From contig NZ_CP104143.1 of assembly GCF_025200715.1 (NCBI RefSeq), positions 4,074,476 to 4,138,475 on the forward strand: a stretch of 64,000 nt of DNA, given 5' to 3'. The notes under the pieces are model-generated. The model saw nothing but the letters and a program-made list of their open reading frames with translations, did not search any database and was not told the DNA's origin. Below, one piece after another: positions 45,394-55,399 of the stretch. This DNA comes from Rhizobium sullae (GTDB lineage Bacteria; Pseudomonadota; Alphaproteobacteria; Rhizobiales; Rhizobiaceae). The position numbers and the translations under genes were made by a program. Numbering within the stretch: the first letter of the stretch is position 1; every line of letters starts with the position of its first letter.

Positions 45394-46158
45394 TTACGTG
45401 CGAGTGATTGAAACGCCGCCGTCGAGCAGCGAAGCCGTGCCTGTTACGAAGCTCGAGTCGTCGGAGGCAAGGTAGAGGACGGAGCGGGCTATCTCTTCCG
45501 GCGTTGCGACGCGCTTCAGGGCGTGCAGATTGGTGATGAAGTCCTGTTTGTCCGGCGTATCGTTCATGTCGCGATACATGTCGGTATCGACTGCGCCGGG
45601 CAGGATGGCATTGACGCGGACATTCTGCGGGCCGAACTCGGCAGCAAGTGCCTGCGTCAGGCCGATCAGTCCGGACTTGCTGGCGGCGTAGGCGGCAACG
45701 CCCGGGAAGGCGAAGCTGTAGCCGACGAAGGTAGAGGTGAAGATCACCGAGCCGCCGCTGTGTTTCGCCATTTCCGTGATCTGGTGTTTGGCGCCCAGGA
45801 AAGAGGCGGTGAGGTTGACAGCCAGAGCTTCGTTGAAGCCTGCCTCGGAAACGCCCGTGCTCGGCCCAGCTTCGCCGAGCATGCCGGCATTGTTGAAGGC
45901 GATGTCGAGCTTGCCGTAATTTTCGATCGCCGCAGCGACAAGTGCCTTCTGGTAGTCTTCCGAGCGCACGTCACCAGCGACTGCAAAGGCTTCGCCGCCG
46001 GCACCCTTGATTTCCGCGACGAGGCTGTCGAGTTCTACCTGCCGACGCGCGCCAATGACGACTTTGGCGCCTTCAGCGGCGAAGAGCTTTGCTGTCGAGC
46101 GGCCGATGCCGGAGCTAGCTCCGGTGATGATTGCGACTTTGTTATTCAAGCGGTTCAT
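45394..46158 (-). CDS. Short-chain dehydrogenase/reductase
   Basis: A 254-residue classical SDR: coenzyme motif TGASSGIGRS, NNAG, and the catalytic Ser with the pair YAASK (Tyr and Lys). ATG 46158 follows GGAGATGG, which fits better than the longer frame from 46227. It is divergent from a LysR regulator. Substrate is unknown; this subgroup is often annotated glucose-1-dehydrogenase-like without proof. Confidence 0.9.
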   Translation of the reverse strand: MNRLNNKVAIITGASSGIGRSTAKLFAAEGAKVVIGARRQVELDSLVAEIKGAGGEAFAVAGDVRSEDYQKALVAAAIENYGKLDIAFNNAGMLGEAGPSTGVSEAGFNEALAVNLTASFLGAKHQITEMAKHSGGSVIFTSTFVGYSFAFPGVAAYAASKSGLIGLTQALAAEFGPQNVRVNAILPGAVDTDMYRDMNDTPDKQDFITNLHALKRVATPEEIARSVLYLASDDSSFVTGTASLLDGGVSITRT

Positions 46159-46279
46159 TGTTCCATCTCCTAGTCGGGGGGACAGCGTCTGTGGCCCCTT
46201 CGATGCGTTGAAGATGGCATTTTCCATGCGTTCGGATTAGTCTCCATATGATGGAACTCGAATTCGGAAATGCCGAACG

Positions 46280-47185
46280 ATGATCAAGATCGAAGGGATA
46301 GCGGTTTTCGTCGCAGTGGTGGAATCAGGTTCCGTGAGCGAGGCTGCGAGGCGCCTCCGCCTGTCGAAATCCGTTGTCAGCGAAAGGCTGGCTGATCTGG
46401 AAAAGACACTTGGCGGTTTGCTGCTTCACCGCACGACACGCAAGCTAACGCTGACGGAAGACGGCACGGCTTTTATGGAGCGTGCGCTTCGAATCCTGCG
46501 TGAGATAGAAGAGGCCGCAGCCGACATGGCCGAACGCCGAGGTACGCTCGCCGGTCCCTTGCGTATTGCAGCACCTGTCACCCTCGGTCGCCTCCATCTT
46601 GGTCCGGCGCTTTATCCGTTTTTGGCAGAGCACCCCGAAATCGCGCTGACGCTCGACATTGATGACCGTCGCGTGGACGCCTCGTCGGAAGGCTACGACG
46701 CCATCATCCGCCATGGGCCGATCGCCGATTCACGCCTGGTGGCCTGGAAGCTCTCGCGCAGCCGCCGTCTTCTGACGGCTTCCCCGGCCTATCTCGACCG
46801 CCATGGGACACCGGCGACATTGGCCGATCTCGACGATCATCGAGGCCTGTTCTACACTAATCGCGGTATCGCGGACTGGCGCTTCCAGACCCTGGAGGGT
46901 GCAATCGTCGTGCGTGCGAAGCTGGCGATGGGTATCAATAATGGCGACATGCTTCGCGATGCGGCAATCGCCGGTCTCGGCATCGCGCTGCTGCCGACCT
47001 TCATTGCCGGTCCGGCAATCCGCGAAGGCAAGCTTGTCGAGATTGATGTCGGCTACAAGCCCGAAGCTGAGTTCATCTACATGGCGCATCCGGAAGGCCG
47101 TAACCCTTCCGCCAAACTCCGCGCCATAGCCGATCACCTGAAAAAAGCCTTCGGCGATCCGCCTTATTGGGATCCTGCAGGCTAA
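46280..47185 (+). CDS. LysR family transcriptional regulator
   Basis: A 301-residue LysR protein (HTH GSVSEAARRLRLSKSVVSER) with a substrate-binding C-domain. It is divergent from the SDR gene with a 121-bp gap, so that dehydrogenase is the probable target. It ends 1 bp before the convergent LysR gene at 47187. Confidence 0.92.
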   Translation: MIKIEGIAVFVAVVESGSVSEAARRLRLSKSVVSERLADLEKTLGGLLLHRTTRKLTLTEDGTAFMERALRILREIEEAAADMAERRGTLAGPLRIAAPVTLGRLHLGPALYPFLAEHPEIALTLDIDDRRVDASSEGYDAIIRHGPIADSRLVAWKLSRSRRLLTASPAYLDRHGTPATLADLDDHRGLFYTNRGIADWRFQTLEGAIVVRAKLAMGINNGDMLRDAAIAGLGIALLPTFIAGPAIREGKLVEIDVGYKPEAEFIYMAHPEGRNPSAKLRAIADHLKKAFGDPPYWDPAG

Positions 47186-47186
47186 A

Positions 47187-48059
47187 TCAAAGCAGGCTCA
47201 ACAGGTTATCCGTTACCGGCGAGCGCTGCGTCTTCAGCACGGCAAGCGCCAGCCGCGCGACAGCAGGCGGCCCGTCGATCGGGCGATAGGCGACGCCATC
47301 GAGCCTGATCTGTGCGATCGATGCCGGAACGATCGACACTCCAAGTTCTGCCGCAACCAGATTGACGACGGAGGAAATTTGTGGCGCCTCCTGTGCCACC
47401 GTCAGTTCGAAACCCGCTTTCCTGCAGGCGAGCACGACATCGTCGAAGAGGCTGAGGCCAACCAGCCGCGGGAAGAGAATGAACGGCTCTTTCGACAGCA
47501 GCGCCAAAGGCAGACGCTCGTACTTCGCCAGCGGATGGTTTGCAGGCAGGGCGACCACCATCGGCTCGTCATCAAGACGCTTCAGGCGCACGCCCGGCGG
47601 ATCGTCGAGGCTGGGGCGCATGAAGGTCGCATCCAACTCGCCGCGATTGAGCCTCTCCATCAGCGCCAGCGTGTTCATTTCCGTCAGAGACAGCCGTACT
47701 TCCCGCCACTGCGCACGAAACCGTCTGATCGTCGCGCTGACCACCGGATTGAACGCCGAGGATGCCGTAAAGCCGAGCGCCAGCTTGCCCGTCTCGCCGC
47801 GATTGGCACGCTGCGCGGCGAGCTTCGCCTTCTCGGCAGAAGCAAGCGACACTTTGGCTTCGCCGAGAAACGCCTCGCCCGCCACCGTCAATTCCGCCCC
47901 GTGCGGCACGCGATGAAACAAGGCCGCACCGACCTCGGCTTCGAGATCGCGGATCTGCTGGCTGAGCGGTGGCTGGCCGATGCCGATCCTTGCGGCCGCC
48001 CGCGTAAAATTGCCTTCTTCCGCGACCGCCAGAAAATAGCGAATATGCCGAAGCTCCAT
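47187..48059 (-). CDS. LysR family transcriptional regulator
   Basis: A 290-residue LysR protein (HTH GNFTRAAARIGIGQPPLSQQ) of the BenM/CatM-like length. ATG 48059 opens the conserved MELRHIRYFLAVAEEGNFTR. It is divergent from the MFS transporter gene, its probable target. Confidence 0.92.
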   Translation of the reverse strand: MELRHIRYFLAVAEEGNFTRAAARIGIGQPPLSQQIRDLEAEVGAALFHRVPHGAELTVAGEAFLGEAKVSLASAEKAKLAAQRANRGETGKLALGFTASSAFNPVVSATIRRFRAQWREVRLSLTEMNTLALMERLNRGELDATFMRPSLDDPPGVRLKRLDDEPMVVALPANHPLAKYERLPLALLSKEPFILFPRLVGLSLFDDVVLACRKAGFELTVAQEAPQISSVVNLVAAELGVSIVPASIAQIRLDGVAYRPIDGPPAVARLALAVLKTQRSPVTDNLLSLL

Positions 48060-48150
48060 GTGGTATCTCCAAAACGTATCGCAAACGTCAGTGCCATATA
48101 TTGGACAACTTATGCCCTTCTGACTAGATGAGTGGCGAAAGGCTTGAGCC

Positions 48151-49699
<1,549 letters not shown>

Positions 49700-49755
49700 A
49701 GCGCTGTCAGGCACAGGCTTGACAGGCGCCTTCGTCCCCTATATTTAATCCATAG

Positions 49756-49765
49756 GTTAATTAAC
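49756..49765. promoter_or_regulatory. Palindrome GTTAATTAAC before the ArsR gene
   Basis: A perfect 10-bp AT-rich palindrome 14 bp before the ArsR start codon, within a region likely to hold the promoter. It is a reasonable autoregulatory operator for the ArsR-type protein. Confidence 0.45.
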
Positions 49766-49778
49766 TGATGAGTTTACT

Positions 49779-50129
49779 GTGTCTGCCGATCGACTAAGCA
49801 TGACGTTTTCGGCTCTCGCCGATCCAACCCGCCGCGCGATCCTCGCACGGCTGGCGCTCGGCGAGGCTTCGGTATCCGAACTCGCCGAACCATTCGATAT
49901 GTCCCTCGTTGCCGTATCGAAGCATCTGAAAGTGCTGGAAAATGCCGGCCTCGTATCAAAAGGACGGCAAGCACAGTGGCGACCCTGCAGACTGGAGGCA
50001 GGGCCACTTCGCGGTGTTGATGACTGGCTCGACACCTACCGCCGGTTCTGGAGCGAAAGCCTCGATAGATTGGAAGCCTACGCAGCCACCCTCAAGTCAA
50101 GGAAGAACGAGGATGAAGGCAAGAAATGA
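49779..50129 (+). CDS. ArsR-type HTH transcriptional regulator
   Basis: A 116-residue winged-helix regulator: FSALADPTRRAILARLALGE, then VSELAEPFDMSLVAVSKHLK. It lacks metal-binding cysteines, like other ArsR proteins paired with SRPBCC genes. The start is GTG 49779 (ATG 49800 is possible). It overlaps the SRPBCC gene by 17 bp and leads a three-gene operon. Confidence 0.88.
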   Translation: MSADRLSMTFSALADPTRRAILARLALGEASVSELAEPFDMSLVAVSKHLKVLENAGLVSKGRQAQWRPCRLEAGPLRGVDDWLDTYRRFWSESLDRLEAYAATLKSRKNEDEGKK

Positions 50130-50601
50130 AATCCGCGTCGCCGGCGGTCGCAGCCGTGAGATCGTGCTCACCCGCGAGATCGATGCGCCGCGCGAGCTTG
50201 TCTTCAGCCTGTGGACCGAGCCGGAGCACCTGATGAAATGGTGGGGTCCGCACCATTGCTCGGCGTCCTCGGTTTCGGTCGATCTGCGCGAAGGCGGCGC
50301 CTGGCGTCATTGCATTCTCGGGCTGGACGGCAAGGAATACTGGAGCCGGGGCCGGTACGTTGAGATCAGTCCGCCGGAACGCCTCGTCTTCACCTTTGCC
50401 TGGGAAAATGACGCCGGAAAGCCGGAGCACGAGATGTGCGTAACGGTCGAGTTGGAAGAACGGGGCGAGGGTACGCGCCTCACCTTCCGTAAGCGCGAGC
50501 TGCCGAGCGATACCGAATTCAAATTACAGTCGGAAGGTTGGCGCGAGGCGCTCGATAAGGCCGCTGCCTACGCGGAAGCCGCAGTCAAAAGGAGAAAGTA
50601 A
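50113..50601 (+). CDS. SRPBCC/AHSA1 domain protein
   Basis: A 162-residue START-like lipid-binding fold protein (LTREIDAPRELVFSLWTEPE, then MKWWGPHHCS). Such proteins regularly follow an ArsR gene, as here, with overlapping reading frames; their ligand is unknown. Its stop overlaps the GFA gene start by one base (TAATG). Confidence 0.88.
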   Translation: MKARNEIRVAGGRSREIVLTREIDAPRELVFSLWTEPEHLMKWWGPHHCSASSVSVDLREGGAWRHCILGLDGKEYWSRGRYVEISPPERLVFTFAWENDAGKPEHEMCVTVELEERGEGTRLTFRKRELPSDTEFKLQSEGWREALDKAAAYAEAAVKRRK

Positions 50602-51002
50602 TGAAGAAGACCTATCACGGCAGCTGCCATTGCGGCGCAATCCGCTACGAAACCAGGCTCGATCTGTCGGCCGGCACGTTCCGCTGCAATTGCTCGATCT
50701 GCATGAAGAAGCGCAACTGGCTGGCGGTGGCCCAGCCGGAGGATTTTCGCCTTCTATCAGGGGAAGAAAAGCTCGGAGAATATCAGTTTGCCTCCCGCAA
50801 ACTGCATCATCTGTTCTGCAAGGATTGCGGCATCAGCTCCTACAGTTGGGGCGAAAACGAACATCTCGGCACCTTCTACGCGATCACCGTAAGTTGTCTG
50901 GACGATGCGACTGCTGAAGAGCTCATCGCCGCACCCATTGCCTTCGTCGACGGCCTGCGCGACCGCTATGACGGTCCCCCGGAGGAGACGCGGCATCTTT
51001 GA
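50601..51002 (+). CDS. GFA family zinc protein
   Basis: A 133-residue protein with zinc-binding cysteines in GSCHCGAIRYE, RCNCSICMKK and LFCKDCGISSY. It is last in the ArsR-SRPBCC-GFA operon. It is only distantly like the GFA protein at 37634. Function is unknown. AAAGGAGAAAG precedes the ATG. Confidence 0.88.
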   Translation: MKKTYHGSCHCGAIRYETRLDLSAGTFRCNCSICMKKRNWLAVAQPEDFRLLSGEEKLGEYQFASRKLHHLFCKDCGISSYSWGENEHLGTFYAITVSCLDDATAEELIAAPIAFVDGLRDRYDGPPEETRHL

Positions 51003-51017
51003 TGGAGCGCCGATATT

Positions 51018-52679
51018 TCAATCAAGCTGGATATACGACACATCCTTCTTTTGCACTTCGTCCAGCGCTTCATCGTATCCGGCGTCTGCATAGCGCATGA
51101 CGCCGAGCGCCGTATCATTGGTGAGCGCATGGTCGAGGCGTTCGTCGGCAGCCGCCGTGCCGTCGGCGACGACAGTCACGCCGCAACTGGTCATGTAGCC
51201 GGCATAGCCGCCGCCGCCGGAATGGACGACGACGAGGTCGGCCATCGAGGAGCAGAGCATCATGGCATCGAGCAGCGGCCAGTCGGCGATCGCGTCGGAG
51301 CCGTCCTTCATGCGCTCGGTCATGATGTTCGGATGCGCCATAGCGCCGGCATCAAGATGATCGCGCGAGAAGGCGACAGGGCCTTTCAGATCTCCACTGG
51401 CGACCAATTCGTTGACGCGGCGGGCAAGCGCGGTGCGCTCGCCGTGGCCGAGCCAGGCGATCCGCGCCGGCAGGCCCTCGAAGGGCACATGCTCGCGGGC
51501 AAGCCGGATCCAGTTGGTGATAATCTTGTTGTCCGGGAACATTTCGAGCAGCAGATCGTCGATCCGGGCGATGTCGCTTTCTTCGCCGGAAAGCGCCATC
51601 CAACGGAATGGGCCAATCGCCCGGGCAAACAGCGGCCGCAGATAGGCTTCGGTGAAGATCGGAATGTCGAAGGCGTTGGCAACGCCGCCTTCCTTCGCCT
51701 GTGTGCGGATCAAGTTGCCGTTGTCGAAGACTTCGGAACCTTTCTTCTGGAACTCCAGCATCGCCGTTACATGCTGAACGATCGAGGCGCGGCTTGCGGC
51801 CATTAACTGGCCCTGGCCGTCATCGCGAAGTTCCTTGACCTGGGCAAGGCTCATGCCCTTCGGCACGTAGCCATAGACGAGATCATGCGCCGAGGTCTGG
51901 TCCGTCACGATATCCGGCACGATGCCGCGCCGGGCGATCTCCGGGTAGATCTCGGCCGCATTGCCGACGAGGCCGACGGATAGCGCGCGCTTTTCCTTCA
52001 CGGCCGTATCGATCATCTGCAGTGCGGTATCGAGATCAGGTGTGATCTCCTGCAGGTAACCGATCTGCTGGCGCTTCTTCGCCCGCTCGGGATCGATATC
52101 GACGCACAGGATCGCGGCCCCTGCCATGCGGCCGGCGAGCGGTTGAGCCCCGCCCATACCGCCAAGGCCGGCGGTGAGCACGAAGCGGCCGGAGAGATCG
52201 CCGCCGAAGCGTCGCTCGGCGATACGCATGAAGATTTCGTAGGTGCCCTGGATAACACCCTGGCTGCCGATATATTGCCAGGCGCCCGCCGTCAGCCCAC
52301 CCCAGCAGATCAATCCCTTGCGCTGCAGTTCGTAAAACACTTCGACCTTCGCCCATTGGCCGACGATATTGCAGTTCGCCATGATGACGAGCGGTGCCTT
52401 GGCATGGGTTTTCACGAGGCCGATCGGCTTGCCGGACTGGATCAGCAGGGTCTGATCCTCCTCCATCTCCGTCAGCGCCTTGACGATGCCCTTATGCGCC
52501 GCCCAGTTGCGCGCGGCCTTGCCAAGTGCCGCATAGACGACGAGATTGTCCGGGTCCTCGCCGACGGCAAGCACGTTTTCGAGGAGACGCAGCAACGCTT
52601 CCTGCCGCCAACCCTTGGCCCGCAGTTCCAGCCCGCCGGGAATCGGAAATTTTGGATGACGTGGATTAGGCTTCGGCAT
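51018..52679 (-). CDS. Urocanate hydratase homologue, probable thiourocanate hydratase
   Basis: A 553-residue protein of the urocanase family with the NAD-binding motif GLGGMGGAQ (residues 171-179). It departs from canonical HutU at conserved places: PLFARAIGPFRW has Ala352 where HutU has the cysteine of PLFCRG; HSGGGGYAGYMTSCG replaces HHGGGVGMGFSQHSG; and CVDIDPERAKKR replaces the usual NIECQQSRI segment. It is last in an operon whose other enzymes fit ergothioneine breakdown. There it would add water to thiourocanate (or its S-methyl form) to give an oxo-thioxo-imidazolidine propionate. Plain urocanate hydratase remains the alternative. ATG 52679 follows AGGAAGG. Confidence 0.8.
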   Translation of the reverse strand: MPKPNPRHPKFPIPGGLELRAKGWRQEALLRLLENVLAVGEDPDNLVVYAALGKAARNWAAHKGIVKALTEMEEDQTLLIQSGKPIGLVKTHAKAPLVIMANCNIVGQWAKVEVFYELQRKGLICWGGLTAGAWQYIGSQGVIQGTYEIFMRIAERRFGGDLSGRFVLTAGLGGMGGAQPLAGRMAGAAILCVDIDPERAKKRQQIGYLQEITPDLDTALQMIDTAVKEKRALSVGLVGNAAEIYPEIARRGIVPDIVTDQTSAHDLVYGYVPKGMSLAQVKELRDDGQGQLMAASRASIVQHVTAMLEFQKKGSEVFDNGNLIRTQAKEGGVANAFDIPIFTEAYLRPLFARAIGPFRWMALSGEESDIARIDDLLLEMFPDNKIITNWIRLAREHVPFEGLPARIAWLGHGERTALARRVNELVASGDLKGPVAFSRDHLDAGAMAHPNIMTERMKDGSDAIADWPLLDAMMLCSSMADLVVVHSGGGGYAGYMTSCGVTVVADGTAAADERLDHALTNDTALGVMRYADAGYDEALDEVQKKDVSYIQLD

Positions 52680-52707
52680 GGAATGTCCTTCCTCAAGTCC
52701 TGTCTTG

Positions 52708-53037
52708 TTATTTCCCCGGCAGCATCTCCACATAGGCGAGTGCCGCATCAAGCAGACGCTTTCGCAGTGCATCCTCGCCATACACATCGGCATTGACGCG
52801 CACCCAGCCTTGCATCAAGCGCCCGCCCGACAGCATCTGCACCGCTCCCGGTAGAGCCAGTGCCCAGCCGTCATTGCCTTTGCCGAGCCGAACCAGCATG
52901 CCATCCTCTCGCGCACCACAGAGAAGGTTGCCGTTCAACAGAAAGCCCCAGCCGCCGAACATGGCCTTTTCGCTGAGACCCGGATGGCCGCTGAGCTCTT
53001 CTCTCATCAGTTCCTCAAGACCGGCATCCCGCGCCAT
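52708..53037 (-). CDS. TfoX/Sxy N-terminal domain protein
   Basis: A 109-residue protein matching the TfoX N-terminal domain (KAMFGGWGFLLNGNLLCGA, LVRLGKGND). The domain occurs in competence regulators but most short versions have no known role. It sits 3 bp after the DUF917 gene and 28 bp before the hydratase gene, so it belongs to the operon. A catalytic role is unlikely; a chaperone-like or regulatory one is open. Confidence 0.85.
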   Translation of the reverse strand: MARDAGLEELMREELSGHPGLSEKAMFGGWGFLLNGNLLCGAREDGMLVRLGKGNDGWALALPGAVQMLSGGRLMQGWVRVNADVYGEDALRKRLLDAALAYVEMLPGK

Positions 53038-53040
53038 AAG

Positions 53041-54138
53041 TCACGCCTTTGCCGCCAAGGCATAGCGCCCAATCTCAATACCCATCACTTCTTCCACGGG
53101 CGGGTAGACGGTTGGGTCGAGGACGCTTGCAGAAAGTGGAATGATATCCATGGGTACATGCAGGATGAAAACCTGCATGCCGCCCTTGAGCTGGCCGACG
53201 CTGAGCGGCTCACCTTCCGGCGAAAGCGTCGTGATGACCGAGGGAAACGTCGCCACGCGCTTACCATCGGCATCGTCGATGGCCATGTATTCGTTCATCA
53301 CATGCACCGTCACGGCTTCGGCGCCGGAGCCGACGACGATCGTGCCGATGTCGAAGGCTTCTTTGGTGTAGACGACATCCTTCATCGTAATGATGCCTTC
53401 AGCGAGGATGCTGCCGCCGGTTGTTTTGCAAATCGCATCGATGACGGCCGATCCGCCATTCTTCTCCGCCGCAATGATCGCTTCGCCGAGCGCAAGCGCC
53501 ATAGAGATGCCGCCGAGTGCCGCATGCGTGCGCACATAGGATGCCTGCAGCGGATTGCGGCAGCTGGCGATGAAGCCGCCCGATTGGTCAGCGGCGGCTC
53601 GCAGGATCGGAGAGATCTTCGCGGTCGCACCCTTCACCACAAGCTCGATGTAGCGGTTCTCCGCGCGGTTTCCGCCAACGGCCGTCTGGATCATCTGCTC
53701 CGGCGAACCCGCCATGCCGATCGAGCCCATGTCGCCGGTCGGATGCGCCCGGATATCGCCAACCGCATCGACAACCTTCGTGCCGAGAATGGCCGAGGGC
53801 AGCCAGCCGTTCAGCGTCGAGGATTTGCCGTTCTGCCCGATGATGAGCCCGGAGAGCTTTTCGCCGAGTTCGTCCTGAAGAAGCTGGACGGCTTTCACGT
53901 AATCGATGCCCTGCATTTCCCAAGGCGTCGTGGAGGCTGGCGCGCCGATCGCCGCTGCCGTCGCGATCCAGTCGTCGTCTCTAAGTTCATCGATGGAAAC
54001 GAGTTCCGGCTTGCCGATGCTGACCGCGGCATAACCGAGCATACGGCCGTGATCGGCCCAGCCGCCGCCGCCTGCTGCATAGACGGAGCCACCCTTGACT
54101 GCCGCCTCGACGTCCTTTTCAACGAGTATGCGTCCCAT
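53041..54138 (-). CDS. DUF917 / S-methyl-thiohydantoin desulfurase-type protein
   Basis: A 365-residue protein of the DUF917 family, marked by GGSVYAAGGGGWADHGRMLG at the N-terminus, TPWEMQGIDYVKAVQLL, LIIGQNGKSSTLNGWL and HPTGDMGSIGMAG. The family is now named after S-methyl-thiohydantoin desulfurase, which removes sulfur from the thiohydantoin ring formed during (S-methyl-)ergothioneine breakdown. That fits this operon, where it would give hydantoin-5-propionate. Its start overlaps the end of the N-carbamoyl hydrolase gene by 20 bp. Confidence 0.8.
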   Translation of the reverse strand: MGRILVEKDVEAAVKGGSVYAAGGGGWADHGRMLGYAAVSIGKPELVSIDELRDDDWIATAAAIGAPASTTPWEMQGIDYVKAVQLLQDELGEKLSGLIIGQNGKSSTLNGWLPSAILGTKVVDAVGDIRAHPTGDMGSIGMAGSPEQMIQTAVGGNRAENRYIELVVKGATAKISPILRAAADQSGGFIASCRNPLQASYVRTHAALGGISMALALGEAIIAAEKNGGSAVIDAICKTTGGSILAEGIITMKDVVYTKEAFDIGTIVVGSGAEAVTVHVMNEYMAIDDADGKRVATFPSVITTLSPEGEPLSVGQLKGGMQVFILHVPMDIIPLSASVLDPTVYPPVEEVMGIEIGRYALAAKA

Positions 54139-55399
54139 CAGCCTTCTCCTTGCTCAGCGCCTTGTCCATCTCCCGCACCGCTTCAAAAAGCACCGCCGCG
54201 CCAAGCGCGATGTCGTCATTTTCCGCCCATTCGTCGGCCGAGTGGCTGCGGCCCTCTTTACAAGGCACGAAGATCATTGCCGCGGGTGCCACCTTAGCGA
54301 TCCAGGCGGTGTCGTGCCCTGCGCCGGATGCCATGCGCCGGTGTTTGGCGCCGACTGCGTTGCAGGCGCGCTCCAGCGTCTGCAGCAAGCTGGCATCTGC
54401 AGGTGTCGGATGGTTGTCTGAAACGCGTTTCGGTGGTTCGATCGTCACACCGTGGGTGATCGCAAGCTTGACGACATGCGCATCCAGCCATTCGCAGAAG
54501 GCTTCCATGTCGCTGCGGATTTCCGCGCGCCCGTCGATCAGCAGCACGACTTTGGAAGGCACGACATTGGCCGCATTCGGCTCTATCCGGAATTCGCCGA
54601 CGGTCGCGGCGAAATGGCCCGGCGTCTTCGCCCGCTCGCCTGCCGCGTTGCGGATATCGAGCACCAGTCGCGAGGCGGCGACCAGCGCATCCGCGCGGCC
54701 ATCCATCGGCGTCGTACCCGCATGGTCCGCTCGGCCTTCGACTGTAATTTCAATCCGGGTGATGCCAGCGATCGCCGTCACGATGCCGACGTCTTTCTTC
54801 TCGTCCTCGAGCACAGGCCCCTGTTCGATATGCAGTTCGAGGAAGCCGGCAATATCGGGCCGGTTCTGCTGCAGCAGCACGCTTGGACGGCCGCCGACTT
54901 GCGCAATCCCCTCAGCCAGGTCGCGGTCGCCGCTAGTGCGCGAAAGCCATGCCTCCGGAAGCTGCCCGGTCATGCCGCGGCTGCCGACGCACGAAACGCC
55001 AAAGATGCTGACTTCTTCCGCGAGGAAGTCGACGACCTCCAGATCGTGCTCTAGCACGATTCCCCGATCGTTCAGCGCCCGGGCGACTTCCAACGCCGAG
55101 ATCACGCCCGCAATGCCATCAAAGCGCCCGCCATCTGGTACAGTATCGGAATGCGAACCGACCATGATCGTGCCAAGACCCGGTTTCGTCCCCACCCGGC
55201 GTCCGATCAGATTGCCGGCCGCATCGATCCGTGTCTCCAGCCCGGCCGCCTTCATGCGCGCTTCGATATAGGCGCGGCCATCGAGAAACAGCGGCGAGAA
55301 GGCCCGGCGTGTCCATGGATGATCGGGCTCGGTGATCTTTGCAAGTGCGTCGATATCCTCGGCGATGCGATCGGCGTTGACGGGCAGGTTGCGGCTCAT
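54119..55399 (-). CDS. M20-type Zn-dependent N-carbamoyl-amino-acid hydrolase
   Basis: A 426-residue amidase of the N-carbamoyl-L-amino-acid/allantoate hydrolase family. Metal ligands are visible: GSHSDTVPDGGRFDG (His83, Asp85, Asp94), LAEEVSIFG (Glu128/129) and ELHIEQGPVLE; GAGHDTAWIA carries the dimerisation-loop histidine. In this operon the likely substrate is N-carbamoyl-L-glutamate, giving glutamate, CO2 and ammonia. The ATG overlaps the stop of the upstream hydrolase gene (ATGA). Confidence 0.85.
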   Translation of the reverse strand: MSRNLPVNADRIAEDIDALAKITEPDHPWTRRAFSPLFLDGRAYIEARMKAAGLETRIDAAGNLIGRRVGTKPGLGTIMVGSHSDTVPDGGRFDGIAGVISALEVARALNDRGIVLEHDLEVVDFLAEEVSIFGVSCVGSRGMTGQLPEAWLSRTSGDRDLAEGIAQVGGRPSVLLQQNRPDIAGFLELHIEQGPVLEDEKKDVGIVTAIAGITRIEITVEGRADHAGTTPMDGRADALVAASRLVLDIRNAAGERAKTPGHFAATVGEFRIEPNAANVVPSKVVLLIDGRAEIRSDMEAFCEWLDAHVVKLAITHGVTIEPPKRVSDNHPTPADASLLQTLERACNAVGAKHRRMASGAGHDTAWIAKVAPAAMIFVPCKEGRSHSADEWAENDDIALGAAVLFEAVREMDKALSKEKADGTHTR

